From Sedimentibacter sp. MB35-C1 (GTDB taxonomy: Bacteria; Bacillota; Clostridia; Tissierellales; Sedimentibacteraceae), in contig NZ_CP133188.1 of assembly GCF_030913635.1 (NCBI RefSeq), forward strand, positions 1,922,001-1,986,000: a stretch of DNA of 64,000 nucleotides. Reading direction: 5' to 3'. A model generated the notes under the pieces. The model ran no database searches. It saw nothing but the letters and a program-made list of their open reading frames with translations, and was not told where the DNA came from. Positions 51,886 through 61,157 of this stretch are shown piece after piece. The first letter of the stretch is position 1. The number at the start of each line of letters is the position of its first letter. A program made the translations under genes and the position numbers.

Positions 51886-54519
51886 ATGGATACATTAGAT
51901 AGATTTTCCATAAACAACATAAGAAGAGAGTATTTGAATTTTTTTAAGAGCAAGGGACATTTAACCGAAAGCAGCTTTTCATTGATTCCTAAAAATGATA
52001 AGAGTCTTTTACTGATAGGTGCCGGCATGGCACCGCTGAAAAAATATTTTACGGGTATTGAAACTCCACCTTGTAAAAGAATGGCGACCGTTCAAAAATG
52101 TGTGAGGACGGGAGATATCGACAATGTAGGTTTAACTGCAAGGCATCTTACTTTTTTTGAAATGCTTGGAAACTTTTCGTTCGGAGATTATTTTAAAAAG
52201 GAAGCAATTCAGTGGGCATGGGAGTTATTGACTGGAGTTTTGAAAATAGAAAAGGACAGATTATGGGTAACCGTTTATTTGGACGATGATGAGGCTGCAG
52301 ATATTTGGCATGATGTTGTTGGAGTGCCTAAGGAAAAAATAATAAGGCTTGGAAAAGAGGATAATTTCTGGGAATTGGAAGTTGGACCCAGCGGGCCATG
52401 TTCCGAAATATATTATGACACAGGATCCGACAGAGGTTGTGGGTCGCCTGAATGCAAGCCGGGATGTGACTGCAACAGATTTATTGAAATATGGAACTTG
52501 GTATTTACACAGTTTGACAAGGATGTAAATGGAGTATATCATCCTCTTCCAAACCCAAACATTGATACAGGAATGGGGCTTGAAAGAGTTGCAGCTGTTT
52601 TGCAGGATAAGGAAACTGTATTTGATGTGGAGCCGCTTTTATCTATAGTGAATAAAATTTCTGAAATATCCGGTATACAATACGGTTCTGATGAAAAAAA
52701 TGATGTTTCTATGAAAATAATATGCGACCATTCCAGAGCAGCAGCGTTCATGATAGGTGATGGAGTCATACCATCTAATGAAGGCAGAGGCTATGTTCTT
52801 AGAAGATTAATAAGAAGAGCTGTAAGACAGGGAAAATCTCTTGGTATACATAATGAGTTTTTGACAAAGACTGTAAAGGTAGTAATAGATGAATGGAAGG
52901 ATGCTTATCCTGAGCTTGGTGAAAAGGAAAGCTACATACTTAAAGTAATTAAGCTTGAAGAAGAAAAATTTAAAATTACAATCGACCAGGGACTTGAACT
53001 TTTAATGAAAGAAATAAAAGCCCTGAAGGAAGCCGGCAAGGATATACTGGATGCTGGAGTGGCATTCAAACTGTATGACACATATGGATTCCCTTCGGAA
53101 CTTACCGAAGAAATACTGGCTGAAAATTCTATAAAATTTGATAAAGATGCTTTAAGCGCTATTATGGATGAACACAGACAGATGGCACGAGAAGCAAGAG
53201 CAAAAACAGGAAGCTCAGGTTGGAAGGACGAAGATTTTAATCTCGATGTTCCTAAGACAGAATTTACGGGATATATTACATTGGATGATACCGCAGAGGT
53301 TAAGGCGATTGTGGTTGATGGTGAACAAGTCAATACAATTTCCGAAGGTCAGTTTGGAATTATAGTTCTGGATAAAACTCCATTCTATGCCGAAAGCGGA
53401 GGACAAACGGGAGATACAGGTAGAATTGAATCTGATGATGCTATGACAGAGGTTCATGACACAAAAAAATACAACAAAACAATCTATCTTCATGAAGTGA
53501 CTGTTGTGAGTGGAAGCATATCTGTAAGTGACAAGGTTGCAGCTCATGTAAATGCTGATGGAAGAAAAAATACGGCTAAAAATCATACATGCACACATAT
53601 TTTGCATAAAGTATTGAAAGAAATGCTGGGAGATCATGTAAACCAGGCTGGTTCGTATGTATCTCAGGACAGACTTAGATTTGACTATACTCATTTTGAA
53701 GCAGTTGATCATGATACGCTGAAAGAAATTGAAAAGAGAGTTAATGAAGCGATTCTTGCAGACTATGCTGTTAATACAGATATACTTAATATTGAGGAAG
53801 CAAAAAAATCAGGCGCTATGGCATTGTTCGACGAAAAATATGACGATACTGTAAGAGTTGTAAGTGTAGGCAATTTCAGTAAAGAGCTATGCGGGGGAAC
53901 TCACATTGACGAAACAGCTAAAATAGGTTTATTTAAAATATTATCTGAAGGAGGCATTGCTTCTGGAGTAAGGAGAATTGAGGCCATTACAGGAAGAGCA
54001 GCGCTGAATTACCTCAAGGAGCTTTCAGATATTACAGATGAACTTTCGTTGTCAATGAAGGCATCAAAGGATGAGCTTATAGGTAAAGTTAACACTCTCA
54101 AAAAAGAAATTAAAGATAAAGAAAAAGAAATACAAAAATTGAACACGGAGCTGTTAAAACAAGACTTGAATAAGATGCTTGAAGATTATGATGAAATAAA
54201 CGGAATCAAGTTGTTTGCTCTTAAGTTTAAAGATAAAGATGCCAATACTTTAAGGGAAATTGCTGATAAGATAAAAGACAAGAATGAAAGCTGTGCAGTT
54301 TTACTGGCATCTGATTTGGGAGATAAAGTACTGTTTGTGGCTGCTGTTACAAAGGATTTAGTTAAGAAAGGCCTGAATGCGGGAAATATGGTTAGAGAAG
54401 CCGCAAAAGTTGCTGGCGGCGGCGGTGGTGGAAGACCGGACTTTGCACAAGCTGGAGGCAAGAATCCCGGCAAAGCTGACGAAGCAATTGAAGCTGTTAA
54501 GAAAATGATAAATTTATAA
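51886..54519 (+). CDS. alaS: Alanyl-tRNA synthetase
   Basis: 877 residues from ATG 51886 (TTGGAGGAGC upstream; an earlier in-frame ATG lies in the structured leader). Class II core (FLKSKGHLTESSFSLIP near residue 15, RHLTFFEMLGNFSFGDYF, GMGLERVAAVLQ), tRNA-recognition domain, editing domain with HTCTHILHK and CGGTHID, a coiled coil (about 720-770) and the C-Ala domain with GGGGGGRPDFAQAGGK. Complete and of normal length. Confidence 0.97.
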   Translation: MDTLDRFSINNIRREYLNFFKSKGHLTESSFSLIPKNDKSLLLIGAGMAPLKKYFTGIETPPCKRMATVQKCVRTGDIDNVGLTARHLTFFEMLGNFSFGDYFKKEAIQWAWELLTGVLKIEKDRLWVTVYLDDDEAADIWHDVVGVPKEKIIRLGKEDNFWELEVGPSGPCSEIYYDTGSDRGCGSPECKPGCDCNRFIEIWNLVFTQFDKDVNGVYHPLPNPNIDTGMGLERVAAVLQDKETVFDVEPLLSIVNKISEISGIQYGSDEKNDVSMKIICDHSRAAAFMIGDGVIPSNEGRGYVLRRLIRRAVRQGKSLGIHNEFLTKTVKVVIDEWKDAYPELGEKESYILKVIKLEEEKFKITIDQGLELLMKEIKALKEAGKDILDAGVAFKLYDTYGFPSELTEEILAENSIKFDKDALSAIMDEHRQMAREARAKTGSSGWKDEDFNLDVPKTEFTGYITLDDTAEVKAIVVDGEQVNTISEGQFGIIVLDKTPFYAESGGQTGDTGRIESDDAMTEVHDTKKYNKTIYLHEVTVVSGSISVSDKVAAHVNADGRKNTAKNHTCTHILHKVLKEMLGDHVNQAGSYVSQDRLRFDYTHFEAVDHDTLKEIEKRVNEAILADYAVNTDILNIEEAKKSGAMALFDEKYDDTVRVVSVGNFSKELCGGTHIDETAKIGLFKILSEGGIASGVRRIEAITGRAALNYLKELSDITDELSLSMKASKDELIGKVNTLKKEIKDKEKEIQKLNTELLKQDLNKMLEDYDEINGIKLFALKFKDKDANTLREIADKIKDKNESCAVLLASDLGDKVLFVAAVTKDLVKKGLNAGNMVREAAKVAGGGGGGRPDFAQAGGKNPGKADEAIEAVKKMINL

Positions 54520-54526
54520 TGTAGTT

Positions 54527-54577
54527 GACATGGCAATTTAATTGGGTTTATTGTCAACCAATTGAATTGTCGCTGTC
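54527..54577 (+). terminator. Long hairpin after alaS
   Basis: GACA..CAATTTAATTGG (54527-54545) pairs with CCAATTGAATTG..TGTC (54558-54577), stem interrupted by small internal loops. No T-run follows, so it may be an attenuator or RNA-stabilising structure rather than a terminator. Confidence 0.45.
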
Positions 54578-54660
54578 ATTGCCTAAACATATATAAAATA
54601 TTAATTGATTTTAAAACAAAACTGTAGTACAATTAAGACAGATGTTAAGAGGTGGTTTAT

Positions 54661-54921
54661 ATGGATAGTAATGCAAATAACACTACGAAATTTAATTACA
54701 AAATGGAATCGTTAAATGAAGCTAGGGAAATAGTGTCTCAAGTTTATGAGTCATTGAAAGAAAAAGGATACGATCCTAATAACCAGCTCATAGGATATAT
54801 ACTATCCGGAGATCCAACTTATATTACGAATCATAACAATGCAAGAAGTTTAATAAGGAAAATAGAAAGAGACGAACTGTTGGAAGAAATATTAAATGTT
54901 TACTTAGATGTGATAGACCTT
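54661..54921 (+). CDS. ireB: IreB-family regulatory phosphoprotein (UPF0297)
   Basis: Starts at ATG 54661 (AAGAGGTGG upstream; a GTG at 54652 lies within that site). About 87 residues with [48 protein letters not shown]-type conserved blocks of IreB/YrzL. In enterococci IreB is phosphorylated on threonine by the kinase IreK and affects cephalosporin tolerance. Position after alaS and before ruvX is the standard Firmicutes order; the stop codon ends at 54924. Confidence 0.9.
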
Positions 54922-54932
54922 TAAGAACGGGA

Positions 54933-54962
54933 AGCAGTATATAAACATATACTGCTCTATTT
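54933..54962 (+). terminator. Hairpin after ireB
   Basis: AGCAGTATAT / ATATACTGCT, 10-bp stem with an AAAC loop, then CTATTTAT; a moderate terminator. Confidence 0.6.
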
Positions 54963-54995
54963 ATATTACCGGAACAACAGATGAAATAATCAGTT

Positions 54996-55943
54996 ATGAA
55001 ATATACAAATTTATTTGAAAAAGAAAATGTATCAAAGTTATGCTACGGGACTTTGGCTTTAAGTTTCCTGCAGAATTTTGATAGCCTTGAAAACAAGGTA
55101 AACCTCTTGAATTATGCTTTTGAAAGAGGTATTAATTTTTATGATACAGCAGAGCTTTATGACAACTATAATATATTAAAAGAATTCATAAAAGATAAAG
55201 ACAGGGATAAACTAACATTAGCTACAAAAAGCTATGCCTATGACAAGCAGACTGCAGAAATTAGTGTCAATAAAGCTTTGAAGGAACTAAATACGGATTA
55301 TTTAGACGTTTTTATGCTTCATGAACAAGAAAATGGAAATAATTTTAGAGGCCATTATGAAGCTGTTGAGCGCTTTATGAAATATAAAGAACAAGGCGTT
55401 ATAAGGCACTTCGGAATATCCACTCACAGGGTTGCGGCTGTAAGAGACAGCCTACAATTTGATGAAATTGAATTCGTATTTCCACTCATCAATATGATGG
55501 GGATAGGTATACAGGATGGAACTGTGGATGAAATGACGGAAGCAATAAAAAATGCCAAAAAACACAACAAATTTATTATGGCAATGAAAATTTATGGAGG
55601 AGGCCACTTAATTAACCAGGCAAAAAAAGCATTTGATTTTGCTCGGAACATAAGTGAGATTGATTCCATAGCAGTAGGTATGAGCACATTTGAGGAAATA
55701 GATGCGAATATCTGTTATTTGGAAAACAATGAGTTAAATATTAATATAAAAAATAAAATAAGAAATCAAAAACGCACTCTCATGATAGAAGAGTGGTGTG
55801 TAGGTTGCGGAAAATGTGCAAAGAAATGCAGTCAAAACGCACTTCAGATTATTGACGGTAAATGTGTTGTCGATATGAATAAATGTGTTTTGTGCAGTTA
55901 TTGCGCAGGTGAATGTACGGATTTTTTTATCAAAATTGTGTGA
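54996..55943 (+). CDS. Aldo/keto reductase fused to a 2[4Fe-4S] ferredoxin domain
   Basis: 315 residues. AKR barrel about 1-250: [10 protein letters not shown] (catalytic Asp/Tyr region), [24 protein letters not shown]. The C-terminal 55 residues hold [13 protein letters not shown] and [13 protein letters not shown], a two-cluster ferredoxin. Fused proteins of this kind are common in anaerobes and may use ferredoxin with or instead of NAD(P)H. Substrate unknown. It is inserted between ireB and ruvX, which are usually adjacent. No clear ribosome binding site before ATG 54996. Confidence 0.85.
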   Translation: MKYTNLFEKENVSKLCYGTLALSFLQNFDSLENKVNLLNYAFERGINFYDTAELYDNYNILKEFIKDKDRDKLTLATKSYAYDKQTAEISVNKALKELNTDYLDVFMLHEQENGNNFRGHYEAVERFMKYKEQGVIRHFGISTHRVAAVRDSLQFDEIEFVFPLINMMGIGIQDGTVDEMTEAIKNAKKHNKFIMAMKIYGGGHLINQAKKAFDFARNISEIDSIAVGMSTFEEIDANICYLENNELNINIKNKIRNQKRTLMIEEWCVGCGKCAKKCSQNALQIIDGKCVVDMNKCVLCSYCAGECTDFFIKIV

Positions 55944-55950
55944 GGTATCT

Positions 55951-56376
55951 ATGGAAAGATTGATGGGTCTTGATGTGGGAGACAAAACTATTGGAGTTGC
56001 TGTAAGTGATCTATTGATGATTACTGCTCAGGGTGTAACTACGATTAAAAGAACGAATATAAAAAATGATATCAGCGAGCTGAAAAAGATAATTGAAGAG
56101 TACCAAGTTACGAAGATTATTGCGGGATTGCCGAAAATGCTTGACGGAACAGTCGGAATTCAAGGAGAAAAAGTACTCAGATTTATAGAAAAGCTAAAGA
56201 ACCGTGTAGACTTGCCGATTGAATTTGAAGATGAAAGGTTCACCACAACTATATCCGAAAGAATGCTTATAGATGCCGATGTAAGTAGAAAAAAAAGAAA
56301 AGAAGTAATAGACAAATTAGCCGCGGTCCATATTCTTTCAGGTTATATGCAGCGTAAGAAAAATGGAGGAGAGTAA
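55951..56376 (+). CDS. ruvX: RuvX/YqgF Holliday junction resolvase-like nuclease
   Basis: 141 residues from ATG 55951 (TGAGGTATCT upstream), 7 bases after the AKR stop. [16 protein letters not shown] with the first catalytic Asp, [12 protein letters not shown], and FEDERFTT with the Glu/Asp pair. YqgF-family RNase H-fold nuclease implicated in 16S rRNA processing. Coupled to the DUF1292 gene downstream. Confidence 0.93.
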   Translation: MERLMGLDVGDKTIGVAVSDLLMITAQGVTTIKRTNIKNDISELKKIIEEYQVTKIIAGLPKMLDGTVGIQGEKVLRFIEKLKNRVDLPIEFEDERFTTTISERMLIDADVSRKKRKEVIDKLAAVHILSGYMQRKKNGGE

Positions 56377-56377
56377 T

Positions 56378-56623
56378 ATGGAAAACAACATTATAGAATT
56401 GATCAATGAAAACGGAAAACCGGAAAAGCTTGTTGTTGAAGCTACTTTTCATATTGACGATACCTTGTACGCAGTTCTTCATGAAGTCGACTCAGATGAG
56501 GGTATGATTTATTGTGTGGAAGAAGCGGAAGATGGTAACGGAATATTAATCAAGGTTGAAGATCAAGAGGAAATCAGGGAAGTAATGGAAGTCTATGAAG
56601 GAATAGCTGACGATTTAATATAA
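56378..56623 (+). CDS. DUF1292 family protein (YrzB-like)
   Basis: 81 residues from ATG 56378 (GGAGGAGA inside the end of ruvX). Acidic beta-rich protein, IIELINENGKPEKLVVEATF and DDTLYAVLHEVD blocks typical of DUF1292. Function unknown; always near ireB and ruvX in Firmicutes. Confidence 0.88.
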   Translation: MENNIIELINENGKPEKLVVEATFHIDDTLYAVLHEVDSDEGMIYCVEEAEDGNGILIKVEDQEEIREVMEVYEGIADDLI

Positions 56624-56653
56624 TGTTAAATGTCAATTTATTAGGGGTGAATT

Positions 56654-57127
56654 ATGAACGAATCAGATTACTTATTAAAAGCGCTTGGAGATAACGGATA
56701 TAAAACTACCAGTCAAAGAGCTTTGGTATATGAAGTACTTTCCGAAAACAAGGACCAGCATTTAAGTACTGAAGAAGTTTACGAGCTAGTAAAAAAAAAG
56801 AACTCCAATATGGGAATAGCTACCATTTACAGAACCCTTCAACTTTTTGAAGAAATAGGACTGGTTTATAAGCATAACTTTGATGATGGTTGTTCAAGAT
56901 ATGAAATTTTATCTCCGAACAGCAACGAAGTTCATCAACACCATCATTTGTTATGCAAAAAATGCGGCAGGATAATTGAGGTCAAGGAAGATTTAATGAA
57001 CTCATTGGAAGAAATGATTGAAAAACAATACAATTTTGAAATATTAAATCATGTAGTCAAATTCACCGGAATCTGTGATTTATGCAGAAATAAGGAGAAT
57101 GAAGATGGCAACAGAAAAAAAACATAA
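56654..57127 (+). CDS. fur: Fur-family metalloregulator
   Basis: 157 residues. Winged helix (YKTTSQRALVYEVLSENKDQHLSTEEVYE ... GIATIYRTLQLFEEIGLV), metal region HQHHHLLCKKCGRIIEVKED with the CxxC zinc pair and the second pair CDLC near the C-terminus. Fur, Zur and PerR cannot be distinguished safely; the histidine-rich HQHHH favours Fur. Overlaps the start of the RNase J gene by 23 bases. Confidence 0.88.
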   Translation: MNESDYLLKALGDNGYKTTSQRALVYEVLSENKDQHLSTEEVYELVKKKNSNMGIATIYRTLQLFEEIGLVYKHNFDDGCSRYEILSPNSNEVHQHHHLLCKKCGRIIEVKEDLMNSLEEMIEKQYNFEILNHVVKFTGICDLCRNKENEDGNRKKT

Positions 57128-58811
57128 ACTTAAGGTTATACCTCTGGGAGGATTAGGAGAAATCGGGAAGAACATGACCGTTATTGAATATGGTGCAAAT
57201 ATCATGGTGATAGATTGCGGAATGTCGTTCCCAGAGGATGAAATGCTCGGTATTGATATAGTAATACCGGATATAACATATTTAATAAAGAATAAAGACA
57301 AAGTAAAGGGAATATGCCTGACACACGGGCATGAGGATCACATTGGTTCAATTCCTTACTTGCTGAAAAAAATGAATGTTCCTATATATGGAACGAAGCT
57401 TACGCTGGGATTATTGGGAAATAAGCTTGTGGAGCATAAAATAGAAGATGCTCAGCTTAATGTTATTGAAGCAGGAACAACAATAAATCTTGGATGTTTT
57501 AAAGTAACATTCATAAGAAACAACCACAGTATACCTGATGCTGTATCTATGGCAATAGACACCCCGATAGGAATGGTTGTTCATACTGGTGACTTTAAAA
57601 TTGATTACACTCCAATAAATGAAGATGTTATGGATTTAGGAAAGCTTGCTGAGCTGGGAAGAAAAGGTGTTCTGCTTGCTATGTCTGATAGTACGAATGT
57701 AGAGCGTGCAGGCTTTACTGAATCTGAAAAAACCATAGGCCAAAAACTTATGGAAATATTTAAACACTGCGAATCAAGAATAATAGTTGCATCCTTTGCA
57801 TCGAACATTCACAGGCTTCAGCAAATAATAGATGCTGCTGTTGTAAATAACAGAAAGGTTGCAATTTCCGGAAAAAGCATGGTAAATGCTGTAAAGGTTT
57901 CACAGGAGTTGGGTTATCTTGATGTTCCTGATGGAACTCTTATTCATGTAAATGATTTGAGAAGCCATAAGGATAACGAAGTTGTAATCATAACGACGGG
58001 AAGCCAGGGAGAGCCTATGTCTGCCCTCACAAGGATGGCAAACAATGCCCATAAAAAAATACAAATCAAATCTGGAGACTTGGTTGTTATATCAGCTAAT
58101 CCGATTCCCGGAAATGAAAAAACCGTATCAAGAGTTATTAATATGCTTTATGAAAAAGGAGCAAATGTACTTTATGATGCGTTGACACAGGTTCATGTTT
58201 CCGGACACGCCAGAAGAGAGGAATTAAAGCTGATGCTTACTCTTCTAAAACCGAAGTTTTTCGTGCCGGTGCATGGAGAATACAGGCATCTGATGCAACA
58301 TTCAATGCTTGCTCAGGAGCTGGGGCTTCCGGAGGGACGCACGGTAATAGGCAAGAACGGAGATGTAATAGAAGTCACGACAAAATCAATAGCTGTAAAC
58401 GGGACAGTTTCATCCGGAAATATTCTTGTTGATGGTTTAGGCGTTGGAGATGTTGGTAATATTGTGCTTCGTGACAGAAAACTGTTATCCGAAAACGGAC
58501 TGATAATTGTTGTTTTGGCAACTGAAAAAGGAACAGGTAAAGTTTTATCCGGACCTGAAATTGTTTCAAGAGGGTTTATTTATGTCAGAGAAAACATAGA
58601 TTTGATTGAGGAGTCCAAAACAGTAATTAAAAAAGCACTTGCCAAGTGTGAGGAATCTAATATAAAAGAATGGAATAACATTAAAATGATGATAAAAGAT
58701 TCCTTAAGCAGTTTCATTTATGAAAAAATAAAAAGAAACCCTATGATACTGCCTATAATCGTTGATGTTAAGACAGATGATTTTACTGATTTGAACAATA
58801 TTGAGTTTTAG
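57105..58811 (+). CDS. rnj: Ribonuclease J
   Basis: 568 residues from ATG 57105 (AAGGAG 7 bases upstream; an in-frame ATG 57075 lies inside fur). Metallo-beta-lactamase/beta-CASP nuclease: LGGLGEIGKNMTVIEYG, LTHGHEDHIGSIPYLL with the HxHxDH metal site, VHTGDFKID, TTGSQGEP, SGHARREELKLML and PVHGEYRHL. Endo- and 5'-exoribonuclease of mRNA decay and rRNA maturation. A hairpin terminator follows. Confidence 0.96.
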   Translation: MATEKKHKLKVIPLGGLGEIGKNMTVIEYGANIMVIDCGMSFPEDEMLGIDIVIPDITYLIKNKDKVKGICLTHGHEDHIGSIPYLLKKMNVPIYGTKLTLGLLGNKLVEHKIEDAQLNVIEAGTTINLGCFKVTFIRNNHSIPDAVSMAIDTPIGMVVHTGDFKIDYTPINEDVMDLGKLAELGRKGVLLAMSDSTNVERAGFTESEKTIGQKLMEIFKHCESRIIVASFASNIHRLQQIIDAAVVNNRKVAISGKSMVNAVKVSQELGYLDVPDGTLIHVNDLRSHKDNEVVIITTGSQGEPMSALTRMANNAHKKIQIKSGDLVVISANPIPGNEKTVSRVINMLYEKGANVLYDALTQVHVSGHARREELKLMLTLLKPKFFVPVHGEYRHLMQHSMLAQELGLPEGRTVIGKNGDVIEVTTKSIAVNGTVSSGNILVDGLGVGDVGNIVLRDRKLLSENGLIIVVLATEKGTGKVLSGPEIVSRGFIYVRENIDLIEESKTVIKKALAKCEESNIKEWNNIKMMIKDSLSSFIYEKIKRNPMILPIIVDVKTDDFTDLNNIEF

Positions 58812-58820
58812 TTTATCTTT

Positions 58821-58855
58821 ATGCATCCTTTCTAAGTAGAAAGGGTGCATTTTAA
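58821..58855 (+). terminator. Terminator of the RNase J gene
   Basis: ATGCATCCTTTCT / AGAAAGGGTGCAT stem (one G-U), then TTTTAATT. Confidence 0.85.
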
Positions 58856-58874
58856 TTGGAGCAATAAAATAATG

Positions 58875-58904
58875 AAGCAGCCGGCGATAATTCACCGGCT
58901 GCTT
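58875..58904. terminator. GC-rich hairpin between convergent genes
   Basis: AAGCAGCCGG / CCGGCTGCTT, 10-bp perfect stem. Probably terminates the minus-strand small gene; the plus side already has its own terminator. Resembles the hairpin at 46053. Confidence 0.65.
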
Positions 58905-58922
58905 GTGTGCTTATTACTTCAA

Positions 58923-59147
58923 TTATTTTTTAATCATGTGAAAGTTTACACCTAGTATAGGCCCAAATTGAGACGGTTTATTATTTACAATTTTTTTATC
59001 AACCACTTTTGTATTCTCTTTTTTGGAAAGAATATTTAAATCTGGTTCAAGTTTGCCATTTAATCTGGCTAACTGCAAATTGCCATCTCTTTTTTTCTTA
59101 ACTTCACCTAATTTTTTATCAGCATTATTTTCAGGAGTGTTACTCAT
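58923..59147 (-). CDS. Small basic hypothetical protein
   Basis: 74 residues from ATG 59147 (AAAAGGTAAG about 9 bases upstream; a TTG two codons earlier is an alternative). Very rich in Lys and Asn, low complexity, no membrane segment, motif or recognisable family (KKLGEVKKKRDGNLQLARL ... FGPILGVNFHMIKK). Could be a small acid-insoluble or spore-associated protein, but that is not supported by any motif. Moderate confidence that it is a gene at all. Confidence 0.5.
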   Translation of the reverse strand: MSNTPENNADKKLGEVKKKRDGNLQLARLNGKLEPDLNILSKKENTKVVDKKIVNNKPSQFGPILGVNFHMIKK

Positions 59148-59470
59148 GTTCAATCTTACCTTTTTTCAAGTCCAACAGAACCAACCCTCTCTTGAAAGTA
59201 ATAAGCATTATTATTATGGCAATATGGCAGATTATTATTCATGGAGGGCAACTTTTTTATGTAAAAAACTATGGATGGCTTTCCTGAAAATTATAATTGT
59301 TTTTATAATTTTTTAAATAAATTGATTATATGCTTTATGAAATATACAAGAAAGTTAAAGATAAAATATGTTAGAGAATTTGTCATTCAGGGCAACTAAA
59401 TATTTTATATTGTAATTATTGGTTAAAAGTTGTATAATTTAATGGATTTTGATAACAATCGGAGGAATTT
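59148..59470 (+). promoter_or_regulatory. Gap before mltG with its promoter
   Basis: No convincing gene. TTGTAA (59410-59415), 17 bases, TATAAT (59433-59438) precede mltG, with CGGAGGA at 59460. The rest is AT-rich sequence holding the upstream region of the divergent small gene. Confidence 0.55.
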
Positions 59471-60490
59471 ATGAAAAAACTAATTGCTGTTGCAGTTGTC
59501 TTAATATTAGCTGTTTTTGCATATTTTTTTGTTAGCAGCTATATTGATGAAAACTTGAAAGCGACAGATACTAACGATGATACCAAATTAGTCGTGGAAA
59601 TACCTTCTGGCAGCACTACAAATGATATTGCTGACATACTGTATGAAAACAATTTAATTAAGAATAAACTTGCTTTTAAGTTTTATGCTGAAAAAACCGG
59701 AAAGGACAGTTCCCTGAAAGCAGGAAGTTATGTTTTGTCCAAAAACATGAATGTGGAAGAGCTGATTCAGGAATTAACGAAAGGCGGTTCTTCAGGAAAT
59801 ACTTTAGACATTACCCTGATTGAAGGACTTACAATAGAGGAGACAGCAGAATCAATATCTGAACAGCTTGAATTAAATTACGACAAACTCCTTGAAATGA
59901 TGAACAATCCTCAGTTATTTAGGGAGGACTTTGCGTTTTTAGGAGACAATCCTGATATTGAGAGTCTTCAAGGTTATCTGATGCCGGACACGTACAATGT
60001 CTATATAAATTCTTCAGAGGAGGATATAATAAAAATATTGCTTTCTCAATTTGATGAATTTTATGAGGGTGAAATAGTTCCAAGAATGGAAGACTCGGAG
60101 TTGAGCTTTAGCGAAGTTATAGATCTCGCCAGCATCGTAGAGAAAGAAGCACTACTTGATGAAGAGAGAGATGAAGTAGCTGCAGTGTTTTTAAATCGCC
60201 TGGATATTAATATGAAGCTTCAATCCTGTGCCACAGTGAACTATGCTCACGGAGAATGGAAAGAAAGGCTTACATACGAAGACATAGCAATTGATTCGCC
60301 GTTTAATACATATGTAATTGAAGGACTTCCTCCGGCACCCATAAATTCTCCAGGAAAAGCATCTATAATTGCCGTGCTGGAGCCTGCGGATGTTGACTAT
60401 TTGTACTTTGTTGCAAAGGGTGACGGTTCACATTATTTTTCCAGAACATATGATGAGCATATAGATGCGGCGAATGAATACTTGGATTAG
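59471..60490 (+). CDS. mltG: Endolytic murein transglycosylase MltG
   Basis: 339 residues: one membrane anchor (about 4-20), LysM-like domain (VEIPSGSTTNDIADILYENN ..., about 38-105), then the YceG catalytic domain with SLQGYLMPDTYNVY, the catalytic glutamate in ASIVEKEALLDEE, VFLNRLDINMKLQSCATVNYA, SPFNTYVIEGLPPAPINSPG and FVAKGDGSHYFSRTYDEH. Cuts nascent glycan strands. CGGAGGAAT site. First of three genes with 9- and 13-base spacings. Confidence 0.95.
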   Translation: MKKLIAVAVVLILAVFAYFFVSSYIDENLKATDTNDDTKLVVEIPSGSTTNDIADILYENNLIKNKLAFKFYAEKTGKDSSLKAGSYVLSKNMNVEELIQELTKGGSSGNTLDITLIEGLTIEETAESISEQLELNYDKLLEMMNNPQLFREDFAFLGDNPDIESLQGYLMPDTYNVYINSSEEDIIKILLSQFDEFYEGEIVPRMEDSELSFSEVIDLASIVEKEALLDEERDEVAAVFLNRLDINMKLQSCATVNYAHGEWKERLTYEDIAIDSPFNTYVIEGLPPAPINSPGKASIIAVLEPADVDYLYFVAKGDGSHYFSRTYDEHIDAANEYLD

Positions 60491-60499
60491 GAATGAATT

Positions 60500-61144
60500 A
60501 TGGATAATATAAACAGAGAATATGTAGATACGTATATAAACAGCTTGATTGACGGCGAAAACGAGAAGCTTGATGCGTTCAGGAAAGAATGTGAAGAAAG
60601 AAATCTTCCAATTATTCACAGAGAAGTGGGACAGTTTATAAAGTTAGTCATAAACCATGCAAAAGCAAAAAAAATAATTGAAGTTGGTTGCAATGTAGGA
60701 TATTCATCTATTTTTATGAGCCATGTTATGAACAATAACGGTAAAGTTGTGACAATGGAAAGAAGCGAAAAATTTTACACCGAGGCATTGAACAACATAA
60801 AAAGCTTTGGCATGGAAAAAAATATAGACGTTTATTTCGGTGAGGCTGCTGAAATACTTGATACCGTAAAAGAAACTTTTGACATTGCGTTCATTGACGC
60901 AGCCAAAAGCTACTACAAATTATTTTTTGACAAATGCTGTGAGAAAATGAAGCCTGGAGGAATCATACTGTCGGATAATGTGTTGTATCAAGGAATGATT
61001 GCTTCTGATGATCTTGTTGTCAGAAGAAAGAAAACTCTTGTAAGAAATTTGAGAAGTTATTTGGAATACATTTCAAACGATGACAGATACATTACTTCCG
61101 TACTTCCGTTGGGAGACGGACTTGCGGTTACACTAATAAAATAA
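60500..61144 (+). CDS. trmR: O-methyltransferase, tRNA 5-hydroxyuridine methyltransferase TrmR-like
   Basis: 214 residues, class I SAM-dependent fold of the catechol O-methyltransferase group: IIEVGCNVGYSSIFM (motif I), VTMERSEKFY, DIAFIDAAKSYYKLFFD (metal Asp), GGIILSDNVLYQG. In B. subtilis the homologue YrrM (TrmR) methylates 5-hydroxyuridine at tRNA position 34. Adjacency to a U32 peptidase-family gene, whose relatives (TrhP) make that hydroxyuridine, supports this role. Confidence 0.87.
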   Translation: MDNINREYVDTYINSLIDGENEKLDAFRKECEERNLPIIHREVGQFIKLVINHAKAKKIIEVGCNVGYSSIFMSHVMNNNGKVVTMERSEKFYTEALNNIKSFGMEKNIDVYFGEAAEILDTVKETFDIAFIDAAKSYYKLFFDKCCEKMKPGGIILSDNVLYQGMIASDDLVVRRKKTLVRNLRSYLEYISNDDRYITSVLPLGDGLAVTLIK

Positions 61145-61157
61145 AAAAGGAGATAAT

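Noticed and set aside
59023-59316. 97-residue plus-strand frame before mltG
   Set aside because: No ribosome binding site, mixed composition, and it overlaps the antisense of the small Lys/Asn-rich gene.
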